Shown: positions 1 to 10,037 of the stretch, one piece after another
Layout: the number at the start of each line of letters is the position of its first letter
Position numbering within the stretch: position 1 is the stretch's first letter
Assembly: GCA_963845495.1 (NCBI GenBank)
Contig: CAWJTH010000207.1
Span: 1 to 64,000, forward strand
DNA: 64,000 nt
Reading direction: 5' to 3'
From: JAZKFT01 sp963845495
Lineage (GTDB): Bacteria > Bacteroidota > Bacteroidia > Chitinophagales > Chitinophagaceae
Translations under genes and position numbers: made by a program
The notes under the pieces: model-generated
What the model was told of the DNA's origin: nothing
The model's input: the letters and a program-made list of their open reading frames with translations, nothing else
The model's database searches: none

Positions 1-1363
1 CCACAAAGCTATTTTGCTTAGCAGTATCGTGTGGCGTGGCCAGCCAGTTAATATAATGTTCAATCAAGGCATAACCATCTTTGGCAAGCGTCATGGCATC
101 ATTTACTGCTGGATTGCTGCCGGTAGCATATTCCCAATAATCGGGCATACCGTCGCCATCGGTATCGGTTGCGGCGGTTCCACCATTTAATGTACCATAA
201 CCGTTATTAGGCAAACCAGTTTGTGTTTGGCTGGTGTACAAACCACCATCGGGGCCAACCGTTCCTACCGTGGTGCCGGTAGTTCCCAAAGCAAGGGTTT
301 GCATTTGGTTGATAACCAATGAATCCAATTGGTCGCGGGGTAACGCACCACTGCGTGAACCCAACACCCGATAAGCGGTGGCTGCGTCATACAGTTGGGC
401 ATGTAAAGTAGAGGTATCAGCCCATTGCGAAGTAAGTACCGTGCCCACACCTTGGTACCAATAAGGCGTAGTTGGCCCGCCATCTAAAATGCCGTTTAGT
501 ACGCTATCTTTCATGTTGCCGGTGTAATAAATACTTTGGTTCTTATCAATTTGGAACCATGTATTATCTGTGCCGGAGGAAGCAGGACCCAAAATAAAAT
601 AGTTGTTGATGATATCTTGGTTGAAGGGGGTGCTGGTATGGGTGGTATAACCTGCAGAGCAATTGTATAATACGTTGTTTACAAAAGCCGTGTTTACTTT
701 GGCCAACGGATTACGGTTGTGCGAATTGGCAATTACATTATAATACCACGACCATTCGCCACCAACTGATTCAGTATGCGCCCCAAATTGTTGGCCCGTG
801 GGGTCGGCATCGATGCAGTTCATAAAGGTGATGCCTCTTTCAATGTGGGTATCATCGCCCACGCCATCAATATTGTTCCATGGGGCAAATTCTACCGAGC
901 AGTGGTCAAAAATAATATTGTACACATCGCTCATGCCAAAACCATCATCAGTGGTGCTTTCGGTGTCATCGCCCGGGCGTACACGCACGTGGCGCAAAAT
1001 GATGTTGTTAGAATTGGACAATCCTATTTCCCCACCCTTAAAACCGATGCCGCCGCCTGGTGCGGTTTGTCCGGCAATCGTAATATTGCTTTTTACCGAT
1101 ACAGCGCTTAACAAACTGATGTAGCCGCCTACATCAAACACTACAATTCGGTTGGGTTGGCTTACCGCATCCCTAAAAGAACCGGGCCCACTATCGCCCA
1201 AGGTTGTTACATGGTAAACGGTGCCACCGCGGCCACCGGTAACTACAGCACCAAAGCCGAGTGCACCGGGAAAAGCCAACGGCTTCTGTGCTTTTAATTG
1301 CCCATAAAACGACGCGTACAAAAACACTAATACCATCACCTTTTTGAATAAACTACTCTTCAT
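1..1363 (-). CDS. Pectate lyase-like secreted protein (partial, 3' end outside window)
   Basis: The reading frame starts at the ATG at 1363 and is still open at the left edge, so about 454 residues are visible and the C-terminus is missing. Residues 1-25 form a signal peptide ending ...GQLKAQ. The mature part opens with the AFPGALGFGAVVTGGRGG pattern also found in the other two lyases of this locus, followed by VYHVTTLGDSGPGSFRDAV, a right-handed beta-helix core typical of polysaccharide lyase family 1-like proteins. Near residue 405 is a Ca-binding D-rich loop, DTDGDGMPDYWE. Inferred role: extracellular cleavage of polygalacturonan. It is the last visible gene of the pectin locus and has its own 444-bp upstream gap, so it may have its own promoter. 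Catalytic residues were not assigned. Confidence 0.85.
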   Translation of the reverse strand, partial: MKSSLFKKVMVLVFLYASFYGQLKAQKPLAFPGALGFGAVVTGGRGGTVYHVTTLGDSGPGSFRDAVSQPNRIVVFDVGGYISLLSAVSVKSNITIAGQTAPGGGIGFKGGEIGLSNSNNIILRHVRVRPGDDTESTTDDGFGMSDVYNIIFDHCSVEFAPWNNIDGVGDDTHIERGITFMNCIDADPTGQQFGAHTESVGGEWSWYYNVIANSHNRNPLAKVNTAFVNNVLYNCSAGYTTHTSTPFNQDIINNYFILGPASSGTDNTWFQIDKNQSIYYTGNMKDSVLNGILDGGPTTPYWYQGVGTVLTSQWADTSTLHAQLYDAATAYRVLGSRSGALPRDQLDSLVINQMQTLALGTTGTTVGTVGPDGGLYTSQTQTGLPNNGYGTLNGGTAATDTDGDGMPDYWEYATGSNPAVNDAMTLAKDGYALIEHYINWLATPHDTAKQNSFV

Positions 1364-1807
1364 GAAAAACATTTTAAAAATTAAAAATTGATAGGTTAAT
1401 GTTTGAATAATCAATTGAAATGAAACAAACGATGTGTTTTTTTTTGAGATATGGGCATAGCAATGCCCACTCGGTGTTACCGATATTTTTCAGATTTAGT
1501 TAAGTAAAGCTTTAGTGGATTCTGAAAACCTTGCGGCAGTATTGTAAATTATTTTGACAAGTGTAAGCGTACAAGTCGATTGTCGATTATGCGTTAACCG
1601 CCAATCCGTTAGGTACGTTTTAATACTGGAGTTTCGTTTGTTTAACTTATAACTGTCATCACTAACCGTTAACAGTTGATTGATGCATCTTTATCAACTG
1701 TACGGTATCGTTTCAACATATCATCTTTTCAACTTAAAATATTTCTTTAGGTTAAAATGTGAGCCGATACAATTAATGCACCGACTCACATTATTTCAAC
1801 TTAAACA
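1364..1807. other. Intergenic gap with hairpins between two lyase genes
   Basis: This 444-bp stretch has no convincing gene. Two structures are visible. A 7-bp stem with a 4-base loop (TGGGCAT/ATGCCCA) lies at 1452-1469, about 90 bp upstream of the lyase start at 1363. A weaker 8-bp stem (AATGTGAG/CTCACATT, 1756-1763 with 1785-1792) lies just after the stop of the large lyase gene and may end its transcript. The 76-codon frame on the plus strand here has no coding character. Confidence 0.4.
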
Positions 1808-4800
1808 CTATGGTTTCATCACTTTTACGGTTTGTGTGTTGCCGCCCTGTGTCACTTGTATGGTGTACAAGCCGCCGGCTTTGCCGGTCATGTCCATTTG
1901 GAAGGTGTAGCCGGCAACGCCGCTCTTTTCAGCAATTACATTTCCAGCAATATCCAGCAGCTTAACAGTTGCGTTTAGCAGCCTTTGGCCAACGGTGATG
2001 GTGGTTAAACCTTGCGCCGGATTTGGATAAGCCGTAATGCCGCTTGGCAATCCTGTGGCTATCGAACTTGTGCGTACATTGGGCAAGGTGCTTGAGCCAA
2101 CGCCGCAACTAGCTAAATCGCCACGCAAACCACCGGTTATGCCAGATGTTCCAACCTTGGTGAAGGTGCTGGTAAAGTCAATGCCCGACATTACCGGTTT
2201 GTAAATATCACCGTTAGTCAGTAGCACACGCAGGTTGCCGCTGGCGGTGGTGGAAATACCAGCCACCTCGTTGTTAACAGCGCCAAATGCAGGCGGGTTG
2301 GCGTAAAACGTGGTAACACCGCTTGATGGGTTGATGGCAAACAACTGGCCTGAATAAGCTTGGCCAGTGTTGTAGGCCGCATACACATACAAACTTTTGT
2401 ACAAGTTGCTGTAGGTAATATCTTGGAAGCTGGTGGCAGCACCGGTTCCCGAAGATGAAGAAATAGCATTGTACAAACTTGATTTATAGCTAGCCGGTGC
2501 GGTGGTAAAATCAATTTTGGTCCAGGTTGGCGTAAGTGTTCCTGTGCCGGCAGCCATAGTAGCAACGCCTGTAAGGGTGCCAACATAATAACTGCTAGGT
2601 GTAAATGTTTTGCTGGTAAATGAATAAGCACCAGCCATGGCAATGTAATAATAGTTGCCTTGGTCGTCGAAGCCGCCGGCTGAAGGGTTAACAACCGCCA
2701 AATTTTCACCACCTAATAAACCTGGCGCAGCCAAATTACCTAACATATCGCTGGCATAATTACCACCTGCCCTATAGAACATAGCAGCTTGGGCAGTTCC
2801 GGCAGTGTTAATGGTATCCCTGATGCCATACACAAAACCATCTTGCCCGTTTACGCCTGCACCGTTCAATTCAATGTTTTTGCCTTGTGCTTGATCCATC
2901 AGCGGGCCGCCAGGTATTATAGTAGCAGCGCCGGTAGCAGTATCTAAATTATAGAAAGATAATGGCTCATTGTTGTAAGTATTGTAACCACGCCTTGCAA
3001 CAACCAAGTTTATATTCGGGCAACCGGTAAAGGCAGTTGGTGCCAATTTTACAAACGCATTGGCATTGCCCACGCCAAACGGTGAGAAGGAAGTGAAGCC
3101 AGAAGCTTTGGCATAATATGGGTTAGCCATAGTGCCAGCACCTGAAATGGTAGCCGGGGTTTCATCCCAAACGGTGCCGCCAAAGTGGCCTATCACATCG
3201 CTATTGGTGGTAAAGCCGGTTGATTGATCGCCAGTTAACCATCCAAGGCTAATGGTAAGATTTGCTGCGCCTACAGTTGCCGGGGTAATGGTGAATTGTT
3301 TGTTTACCACTTTATTTGGCATATTCAAAGCATTGTCAAAATTGCTTTTTACGCCTACGGCAATAATATCGGCAGTACCACTGTTGTTTAAGATTACTGG
3401 GTTGTATGTTCCGCCAGAGCCAACCGGATAAGATACATCAGCATTGCCTACCCTGTATTTCAACACCCCGCCGCCGGTAATGTTCCAGAACAATATCTGC
3501 CCGTTACTAGAATTGCTCATTACAATATTGGTATTGGTGGTACCGTCTTTTTTGGCATCTACAACGCCTTTATCGCCAATATTAAAAGCAATGGAGCCCG
3601 CGGGCAACCCCGAAGTAAGGTTGGCTACCAAGCGTATGGCATTACCCGTAAGCCAAGTACCATTTACATTAAACACAATATGGCTGGTGGCAATGGTAGA
3701 ATGTGCTACTACACTACTGGTGGTTGTGTTCGAATGCATATCAAGCGTACCGTTGATGTTGTAAGTGTAACTACCAAATGTGGTAATGGTATTGGTGGTA
3801 AGGGTATTGCCAGAGCTGGCTTCAGATAAATAACCGCTACTGGTAAAGGTTACGGTACGGCCTTGGTTAATAGTTACGGTTACAGAGTCATCGCTTTGAT
3901 TAAGGGTAGTGCCGTCGCTGTAATAAGCACGGAAGTAGCTATTCACGTTCATGTTGGCATCTATAATGATGTTCTCTGTTAACGCCATTGGGTTTACGTT
4001 AAAAGTGTTTACGTAGAAAGTTCCAGTCCCGCTGTAAATAATGGTACCGTTGTCAAGATAGCTTTCGAGGTTGATGCGGTCACCCGAGGTACCGGTTCCT
4101 CCAAACACGCCGTAGCTGGTAACGCCTTTACTTACGCGTAAGGTTCTGTTGGTACCGTCTGATTTTAAATTACCGGTTGGCTCAATCATCACATTACTTA
4201 CCTGCGTAGTGGCTTTTAACGAGATGGTATGCCCGGTTCTGATGGTGATATTGGCCGAAGAAGTAGGTATTGTGGTTGCTGCTATCCAGCCTTGGCTGGC
4301 GTCATACACTTGCCAAGTGGCAACTGTGCTCCAATCGCCGGTGGTTACGTTCGAGCGGTAATCGCCAGCAATTGGTCCTGGCTCGGCTGTTCTAAAACTC
4401 CATTGCGTGCCGGTAGTTGTTCCAGTTGCGTTGGTGGCATCAATGCGCCAGTAATAAGTGCTGTAACTATTCAACCCGGTTACTTGGTACGATGGATTAG
4501 CGGAGTAAGGTAAATCGATCAATTTGGTTAAGCTGCCAGCAACAGTGCCGAAATATACTGAGTATGTAACAGTATTATTGCTGCCGCTCCAAGTAAGGTT
4601 TAAGTTACCACCTGTCAAAGGCACATCAACCGCGGCGTTTGTCGGAGAAGGATTAGATACCAAATCAGGCGCAGAGAAGATGCTTGGCGTTTTAATGGAA
4701 GCGATATTGCTATAAGCTGAAACTTTAGTGCTGCCAATTGCTTTGATGCGGTAGTAATAAATGGTGTTTGGCACCAAGTTAATGTCTTGGTAAGACGTAG

Positions 4801-7800
4801 CATTGGCTACCGGATGGTTGATGTCTGTGAAATTGGTACCATCTGTTGAGCGTTCTAAGATGAAATACAACTCGTTGTCAGAATTATCTGTCCAAGTTAG
4901 GTTAATCTTACTGGTATTAGTATTGATATCGGAAGTTGCGCTTACTGCAAGGTTAGAAGGCGGCTGAACAAAGCCGGGAGAAACCACCAACAATTCGCCA
5001 GTCGACGGTTTAAACAGCCACTGCAAACCTGTGCCAGGGGTTGCGGGTACAATAGCAGAGAAGTTTCCGCTTTGGGTTGAACCGATGGTGAACAGTTTAA
5101 ACACATCGCCTTCGGCCGGTGTTCCGGTAAAGTTTACTTGCAATGTGCCTCCGTAAGTAATAGCGCCGGTTACAGCGATGGTATCTTTTGTGCTGTTTGA
5201 TTTATTAATATCTACTTGCGTAGTGCTGCCAGATTCCAAGGTCAGTTTGCCTTTCAACGTAAATTTGTTGGCAGAACTATCGCCGGGTTGAAGCGTATCG
5301 GCTACATCCACATCGGCAGCGATACTACCTTTTCCTGCCAAAGTACCGGTTGTAACGGTGTAAGCGCCAGCGCCTGTATGGCTTCCGTTCACAATTAGTT
5401 TACCGCCAACAATAGTAGTGGTACCGCTATAAGTATTGGTGTTGGTTAAACGCCACAAGCCAAAGCCTTCTTTTATAATGGTGGCGGAACCAGTAGTGTT
5501 GTCGTCGGTAGTGCTACCATATAATTCATTGTTGATGACACCCCTAAAAGTTTCATCGGTATTGGCTCCGCCAACAGAGTAAGTGGTTTGCCCAAATCCG
5601 AAAGTGCTTGTTTTTGTTCCGCCACACGACAATTTAACGCCTGTCACATCACTTGACAAACCACCCAACGACACTGTTAGATTATTGGAATAAGTACAAA
5701 TTTTTGTGTTACCTGTGGCTACGATCCTGGCGTTTGGAATGCCATTACCACTACCATCGTTATTAATCATCAAAATGCTACCATCGGTTGTGTTAGAGCC
5801 AAAAGCAATCAAGGTACCGGTAAATTCCGACCAATCACCTTGGATAATCTCCCGCAAATAAGGAATGGTGTACAATAAAGTTCCACTGCCACTCACATCA
5901 CCGTTCAAGTTAGCGTTGCGGTAAGGTGCCAAACCGCTGGTATCTGTGCCTTCTACATAAATATGCATGGGATAATTTTCGTTGGCCACCGTGCTGCCGC
6001 CAGAGGTTTTGAATGTGCCACCTTGCAACCTTAACACGTTACTGGTACCCAACGCAACACCGTTTATGATGATATTTTGCGCATCGGTTGCGGTGCTTAT
6101 TGGTGTTACCTCTATCGTTCCTTTTTTGATAACGGTTTCGCCTTCGTAGGTGTTGGCACTTCTCAACACCAAATTACCCAGGCCAGATTTTATTAAACTA
6201 CCGCCGCCTGAAATAACACCATACATGGTATCGGCCGCTGTAGCACTGGCAATCGAAAATTCGGTAGTAGCATCGAGCGATACGCTACGATCGGTGGCTG
6301 TTTTGCCGCCTGTGTAGTTGATGACACCGCCTTTCCACACCCAATTAAAGGGATAACCTTGCGATGCGCCGATAGAACTTGGCAATCCGCCATAGGCGAT
6401 TTTATTTATTTCCATGGTACCGCCGCCCATAATAGTGCCGCCGGTGTAAGTATTATTGGTAAGCAACGACAATTTGCCGTTTCCATATTTATTGATGGAA
6501 GCCGAGCCTGCAATGTAGCCGCTGCCTTGTAAAATATAATCTTGATCGGATTGAACCAAGATATCTTTTGCGCCCATTTGCGCTGTTAGGTTAATGGTTT
6601 GGTTAGAAGCAATCGTCCCGAATTTTAATTTGCTGCTGTCGGTAAAATTGGCCGGAGAACCGTTATGCGTCCAGTTGGCGGTTACTTTGTCCCAGTTTTG
6701 GTTTACGGAACCGGTCCAAACCAAATCAGGCGCAAATGTTGTTGGATCAAGCACGGCAACCGGGGTTGGTTTCGATTTGGCTACCAATTCGTTTGAATAC
6801 CCAGAAAAGCCGCCGGCATTAAAAGCCTTTACCCTAAAAGTGTCTGATTCTTCAGGCTGCATACCGGTATTGGTAAAAGTGTTTCCGTTTACACCTGTTT
6901 GGCCAACTTGCGTAAATACACCGTTTATCTTCTTTTCAACAATATAACCCTGTTCTTTGTCGGTATAATCGTACCAAGAAAGTGAAACGGTACTTTGCGT
7001 GGCCGAATCCATTACTAAATTAAGTGGCGTACGCAAATAAGCTTGCGAATAAGTAGAATCAATTCCATTTATAAAGTTTTCGATATTGGTATATCCGTTT
7101 GCGGTAATAATCATCGCATCGGCTGCTGAATTTGGATTTAAGCCGTGGGCTGTTTCCCAATCATCCGGAATACCGTCGTTATCGGTATCAGTACGTTTTG
7201 TGCCGGGCCAAAGGTACCAAGCGGTTGGCACGCCAAAAGGCAATGCGGTTTCATTGCCAATAAACTGACCTTTTAAACCCAATGATTTTACTTCGTTCAC
7301 CACGTAGTAATCTACAAAATCGCGGTAGGGCAAGCAGGCACCAACAGTTGGTAAACTTTGATCAAGCAAAGTGTTGGCAGCAATGGTTGGTAATATTGGA
7401 TATGGATATGGCGTGGCCTGAAAATCGGGGCCGCCGCCAAATTCGCTTTGTTGTATCACATGAGGATCGAAAATCCCGTTGTGGTTACTGTCGCTTAAAT
7501 TATCGGTTTGGTAAATATGGAACAACGAATTGCCTACGCTAAAAGGACTTACCCCAGGAATGGGGCCTTGTATAAAAAGATTGCTTACCGCATTCACAAA
7601 AGATTCGCCTTCCGAATCGCCGCCCATAATGTAAGCGCCGGCACTCCAGTTGTACACAATATTGTTTACATACTGATTGCGGCCTTTTATTTTGTTGTTA
7701 CGGGTGCCGTTATCAGCATATAAGTTTCGGTACAATGTAATACCACTGTCGTTTTGGATCAAACCGCCAGCCGAGTGTGTCAACAACCCTTGGCTCATGA

Positions 7801-8335
7801 TACAGTTTTGAATCGTAACCCTAGCAGTAGTGGGCGCATTGATGGAAAATGTTTCATCGCGGCCCCAAGAAATGGAGCAGTGGTCAAAAATCATATCGTG
7901 GCCGTTGGCAATGCCATTGGCATCATCACCGCTGGAACCAACTATGCCCATCCTAATTTTAATGTATCGGCAAATTGAATTATTGGCACCTGAAAACGAC
8001 CAGCCGTTTCCATACACCGTAATACCTTCGCCCGGCGCCGTTTGCCCAGCAATATATATGTTGGGCGAAACCACGATGCGTGCACTTATTTTGATAACAC
8101 CGGCCACATCAAACACCACAATGCGGTTAGATGCGCTTACCGCATCCCTCAAAGAACCCGCACCAGCATCGTTTAAATTCGTCACGTGCACTACCGTTCC
8201 GGCTCGGCCGCCAACAGCATATTTACCAAAACCTTCGGCACCGGGAAAAGCCAATTGCTGCGCTTTTATCGCTCCAAAAAATGGCGCAATAAAGAGCAAA
8301 ACCGTCATAATTTTTTTTAATAGATGTTTTTTCAT
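1808..8335 (-). CDS. Giant T9SS-secreted pectate lyase-like multidomain protein
   Basis: About 2175 residues. I prefer the ATG at 8335 (MKKHLLKKIM...) over the one three codons upstream because it gives a clean signal peptide ending ...GAIKAQ. Order seen: a pectate lyase-like beta-helix (about 30-395) with AFPGAEGFG; the Ca-binding loop DTDNDGIPDDWE near 390; a fibronectin type III domain (about 435-520); a long stretch of autotransporter-associated beta-strand repeats with recurring NTYTGGT/NTYSGTT words (about 540-1090); two more FN3-like domains (about 1150-1350); a GDWSTVATW-type domain; a Gly/Asn-rich beta region; and a C-terminal T9SS type A sorting tail (about 2100-2175, starting AYPNPAQG and ending VKVMKP). 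Inferred: a cell-surface-anchored or released pectinolytic enzyme exported across the outer membrane by type IX secretion. It is by far the largest protein in the window. Confidence 0.85.
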   Translation of the reverse strand: MKKHLLKKIMTVLLFIAPFFGAIKAQQLAFPGAEGFGKYAVGGRAGTVVHVTNLNDAGAGSLRDAVSASNRIVVFDVAGVIKISARIVVSPNIYIAGQTAPGEGITVYGNGWSFSGANNSICRYIKIRMGIVGSSGDDANGIANGHDMIFDHCSISWGRDETFSINAPTTARVTIQNCIMSQGLLTHSAGGLIQNDSGITLYRNLYADNGTRNNKIKGRNQYVNNIVYNWSAGAYIMGGDSEGESFVNAVSNLFIQGPIPGVSPFSVGNSLFHIYQTDNLSDSNHNGIFDPHVIQQSEFGGGPDFQATPYPYPILPTIAANTLLDQSLPTVGACLPYRDFVDYYVVNEVKSLGLKGQFIGNETALPFGVPTAWYLWPGTKRTDTDNDGIPDDWETAHGLNPNSAADAMIITANGYTNIENFINGIDSTYSQAYLRTPLNLVMDSATQSTVSLSWYDYTDKEQGYIVEKKINGVFTQVGQTGVNGNTFTNTGMQPEESDTFRVKAFNAGGFSGYSNELVAKSKPTPVAVLDPTTFAPDLVWTGSVNQNWDKVTANWTHNGSPANFTDSSKLKFGTIASNQTINLTAQMGAKDILVQSDQDYILQGSGYIAGSASINKYGNGKLSLLTNNTYTGGTIMGGGTMEINKIAYGGLPSSIGASQGYPFNWVWKGGVINYTGGKTATDRSVSLDATTEFSIASATAADTMYGVISGGGSLIKSGLGNLVLRSANTYEGETVIKKGTIEVTPISTATDAQNIIINGVALGTSNVLRLQGGTFKTSGGSTVANENYPMHIYVEGTDTSGLAPYRNANLNGDVSGSGTLLYTIPYLREIIQGDWSEFTGTLIAFGSNTTDGSILMINNDGSGNGIPNARIVATGNTKICTYSNNLTVSLGGLSSDVTGVKLSCGGTKTSTFGFGQTTYSVGGANTDETFRGVINNELYGSTTDDNTTGSATIIKEGFGLWRLTNTNTYSGTTTIVGGKLIVNGSHTGAGAYTVTTGTLAGKGSIAADVDVADTLQPGDSSANKFTLKGKLTLESGSTTQVDINKSNSTKDTIAVTGAITYGGTLQVNFTGTPAEGDVFKLFTIGSTQSGNFSAIVPATPGTGLQWLFKPSTGELLVVSPGFVQPPSNLAVSATSDINTNTSKINLTWTDNSDNELYFILERSTDGTNFTDINHPVANATSYQDINLVPNTIYYYRIKAIGSTKVSAYSNIASIKTPSIFSAPDLVSNPSPTNAAVDVPLTGGNLNLTWSGSNNTVTYSVYFGTVAGSLTKLIDLPYSANPSYQVTGLNSYSTYYWRIDATNATGTTTGTQWSFRTAEPGPIAGDYRSNVTTGDWSTVATWQVYDASQGWIAATTIPTSSANITIRTGHTISLKATTQVSNVMIEPTGNLKSDGTNRTLRVSKGVTSYGVFGGTGTSGDRINLESYLDNGTIIYSGTGTFYVNTFNVNPMALTENIIIDANMNVNSYFRAYYSDGTTLNQSDDSVTVTINQGRTVTFTSSGYLSEASSGNTLTTNTITTFGSYTYNINGTLDMHSNTTTSSVVAHSTIATSHIVFNVNGTWLTGNAIRLVANLTSGLPAGSIAFNIGDKGVVDAKKDGTTNTNIVMSNSSNGQILFWNITGGGVLKYRVGNADVSYPVGSGGTYNPVILNNSGTADIIAVGVKSNFDNALNMPNKVVNKQFTITPATVGAANLTISLGWLTGDQSTGFTTNSDVIGHFGGTVWDETPATISGAGTMANPYYAKASGFTSFSPFGVGNANAFVKLAPTAFTGCPNINLVVARRGYNTYNNEPLSFYNLDTATGAATIIPGGPLMDQAQGKNIELNGAGVNGQDGFVYGIRDTINTAGTAQAAMFYRAGGNYASDMLGNLAAPGLLGGENLAVVNPSAGGFDDQGNYYYIAMAGAYSFTSKTFTPSSYYVGTLTGVATMAAGTGTLTPTWTKIDFTTAPASYKSSLYNAISSSSGTGAATSFQDITYSNLYKSLYVYAAYNTGQAYSGQLFAINPSSGVTTFYANPPAFGAVNNEVAGISTTASGNLRVLLTNGDIYKPVMSGIDFTSTFTKVGTSGITGGLRGDLASCGVGSSTLPNVRTSSIATGLPSGITAYPNPAQGLTTITVGQRLLNATVKLLDIAGNVIAEKSGVAGYTFQMDMTGKAGGLYTIQVTQGGNTQTVKVMKP

Positions 8336-8564
8336 AGGAAGCATTTACTATAAAATGGTTTAAAATTTTTAGCTACAATCAGTTTAATCGTTATTAGAAG
8401 CATTGAGATTACTTTTCAGAAACCGCACACGGCTATTCACCTTTTTGCGTTTTTCCATAACCCTAACTTTGGGCAAGATGGTTGCCCTATTGCGAAACCA
8501 AACCAAGGTCAACCACCTTGTACAGCTTTTATTCTTATCCGGTTTTCAAGAAAAGGTGGATGAC

Positions 8565-9824
8565 CTACTTTACTGCCAATCCATTGATATACATTTCAAT
8601 ATTGGTGTAGTGTTTGTTTAATTTGTAGGCATTTCCATCAGCGGCGTTTTTGGGATCCAATCCGTTTTTCTTTTCCCAATCATCTGGTATCCCGTCGCCG
8701 TCGGTATCAGTTTTCATTTTTACATTTTCAATGGTTGGCTGGCCACCCGATTCGTTATCAGCTTTAATAATCAGTCCGTTTTTACCAAGCGATTGTAAAT
8801 CATTTATTAATCTGGCATCTACTTTATCTCTTTTAAATGAAGCACCTGCACCAGCCAATACTTTTTGGTAAGCAGTTGCGGCATCATCAATTGTAACAGG
8901 TATTTTGGCATGGGTGGATGGTTGTTTTATAACGGTAGCCGTTGCTGAAACAAAATCTGAATCATCCACCATCCTTCCGTTTAATTGTCCGTCTTTATTC
9001 AGATCAACATAATTTCCTTTTTGGAAAACGTGATCGGTAGCGGTGAACATGGTAATGAATTTGTTAGAAGAATTGGGGCCGGCAATAAAATAATTGTTGA
9101 GGATATCTTGGTAATGATCAGCCGCGGAATGGCCGCCGATAAAACCGCCGCTTCCCCAATTGTACACCACGTTGTTAACATATTCGATCACCGCTTTTGC
9201 TTTGGGGTTGCGGCTTTGGTTATCGATCCAAAGGCAATGGTGTACCGTAATATCGGTTGGGCCTTCCATTAACGAACCAAACCTCTGCGGATCAATACCT
9301 TCGCCGATCATGCAATATTGAAAGGTAATGTTAGAGCTGTTTTCGATGTGCAGGTTGTCCCAACGCCCCCATTGAATAGAAACATGGTCGAAGATGATAT
9401 CTTTCAAATGATCGGCGGCAACGGTGCAAGAACCTCGGCCCATGCCCATGCTACCGCGAAAACGCATGTAGCGGATAATGGTGTTGCCACTAAAAGAAAC
9501 TCCGTTTCCATAAAGTACCACGCCATCGCCTGGAGCGGTTTGCCCTGCAATGGTAAGGTTTGAATCTGCCCTGATTTTATCACCCATTTTTATGACACCA
9601 GAAACGTCGAAAACCACGGTGCGGTTGGGTTTGCTTACTGCATCGCGAAAAGAACCAGCGCCAGAATCATCCAAATTAGTAACATGATAAACGCTGCCGC
9701 CCCGGCCGCCTGTAGCCAAAGCACCAAATCCTTCGGCACCGGGAAAAGCCACTGTTTGCGCCTGTACGGCAAACGCAGTTAACACAGAAAAAATCGTCAG
9801 TAATCCTTTATTCGTAGTTCTCAA
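8565..9824 (-). CDS. Pectate lyase-like secreted protein
   Basis: 419 residues with a signal peptide (about 1-22, ending AVQAQ). The mature protein is a single right-handed beta-helix lyase domain starting AFPGAEGFGALATGGRGG. It includes the conserved beta-helix words TIAGQTAPGDGVVLYG and FDHVSIQWGRWDN, and ends with the Ca-binding-type loop DTDGDGIPDDWE and a short tail. It has no sorting tail, so it is probably periplasmic or freely exported, unlike the large neighbour. It lies 221 bp upstream of the giant lyase and 213 bp downstream of SusD2 on the same strand. Inferred activity is eliminative cleavage of homogalacturonan or a related pectin; substrate specificity cannot be read from sequence alone. 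Confidence 0.88.
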   Translation of the reverse strand: MRTTNKGLLTIFSVLTAFAVQAQTVAFPGAEGFGALATGGRGGSVYHVTNLDDSGAGSFRDAVSKPNRTVVFDVSGVIKMGDKIRADSNLTIAGQTAPGDGVVLYGNGVSFSGNTIIRYMRFRGSMGMGRGSCTVAADHLKDIIFDHVSIQWGRWDNLHIENSSNITFQYCMIGEGIDPQRFGSLMEGPTDITVHHCLWIDNQSRNPKAKAVIEYVNNVVYNWGSGGFIGGHSAADHYQDILNNYFIAGPNSSNKFITMFTATDHVFQKGNYVDLNKDGQLNGRMVDDSDFVSATATVIKQPSTHAKIPVTIDDAATAYQKVLAGAGASFKRDKVDARLINDLQSLGKNGLIIKADNESGGQPTIENVKMKTDTDGDGIPDDWEKKNGLDPKNAADGNAYKLNKHYTNIEMYINGLAVK

Positions 9825-9922
9825 TTTTTATATTTTAGTTTAATAATTGCAATAAAATACCCGCCGCACATTCTTAATGTTCCGCTCTTGATGTTAAATT
9901 GAATTATATTTTCTCGTTTTAT

Positions 9923-9970
9923 TCCTAGGGCGCTGCCCTGGGCTGACATATTTCGCCCCTTTGGCTTCGT
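9923..9970. repeat. REP-like palindromic element
   Basis: In the gap between SusD2 and the lyase gene there is a GC-rich palindromic stretch, CCTAGGGCGCTGCCCTGGG, followed by GCTGACATATTTCGCCCC. The tail resembles the CACATATCGCCCC segment inside the larger element at 26295-26524. It may be a fragment of the same dispersed family. Confidence 0.4.
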
Positions 9971-10037
9971 CCAAACATATTTGACGATTCACCACTTTGC
10001 CTCTAACAGCCATCTGCCGTCCATCATCCGCTAACAT

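Noticed and set aside
7100..7200. Dockerin module in the large lyase
   Set aside because: The single DxDxDG-type loop is the Ca-binding D-rich motif shared by all three lyases; a dockerin has two such segments.
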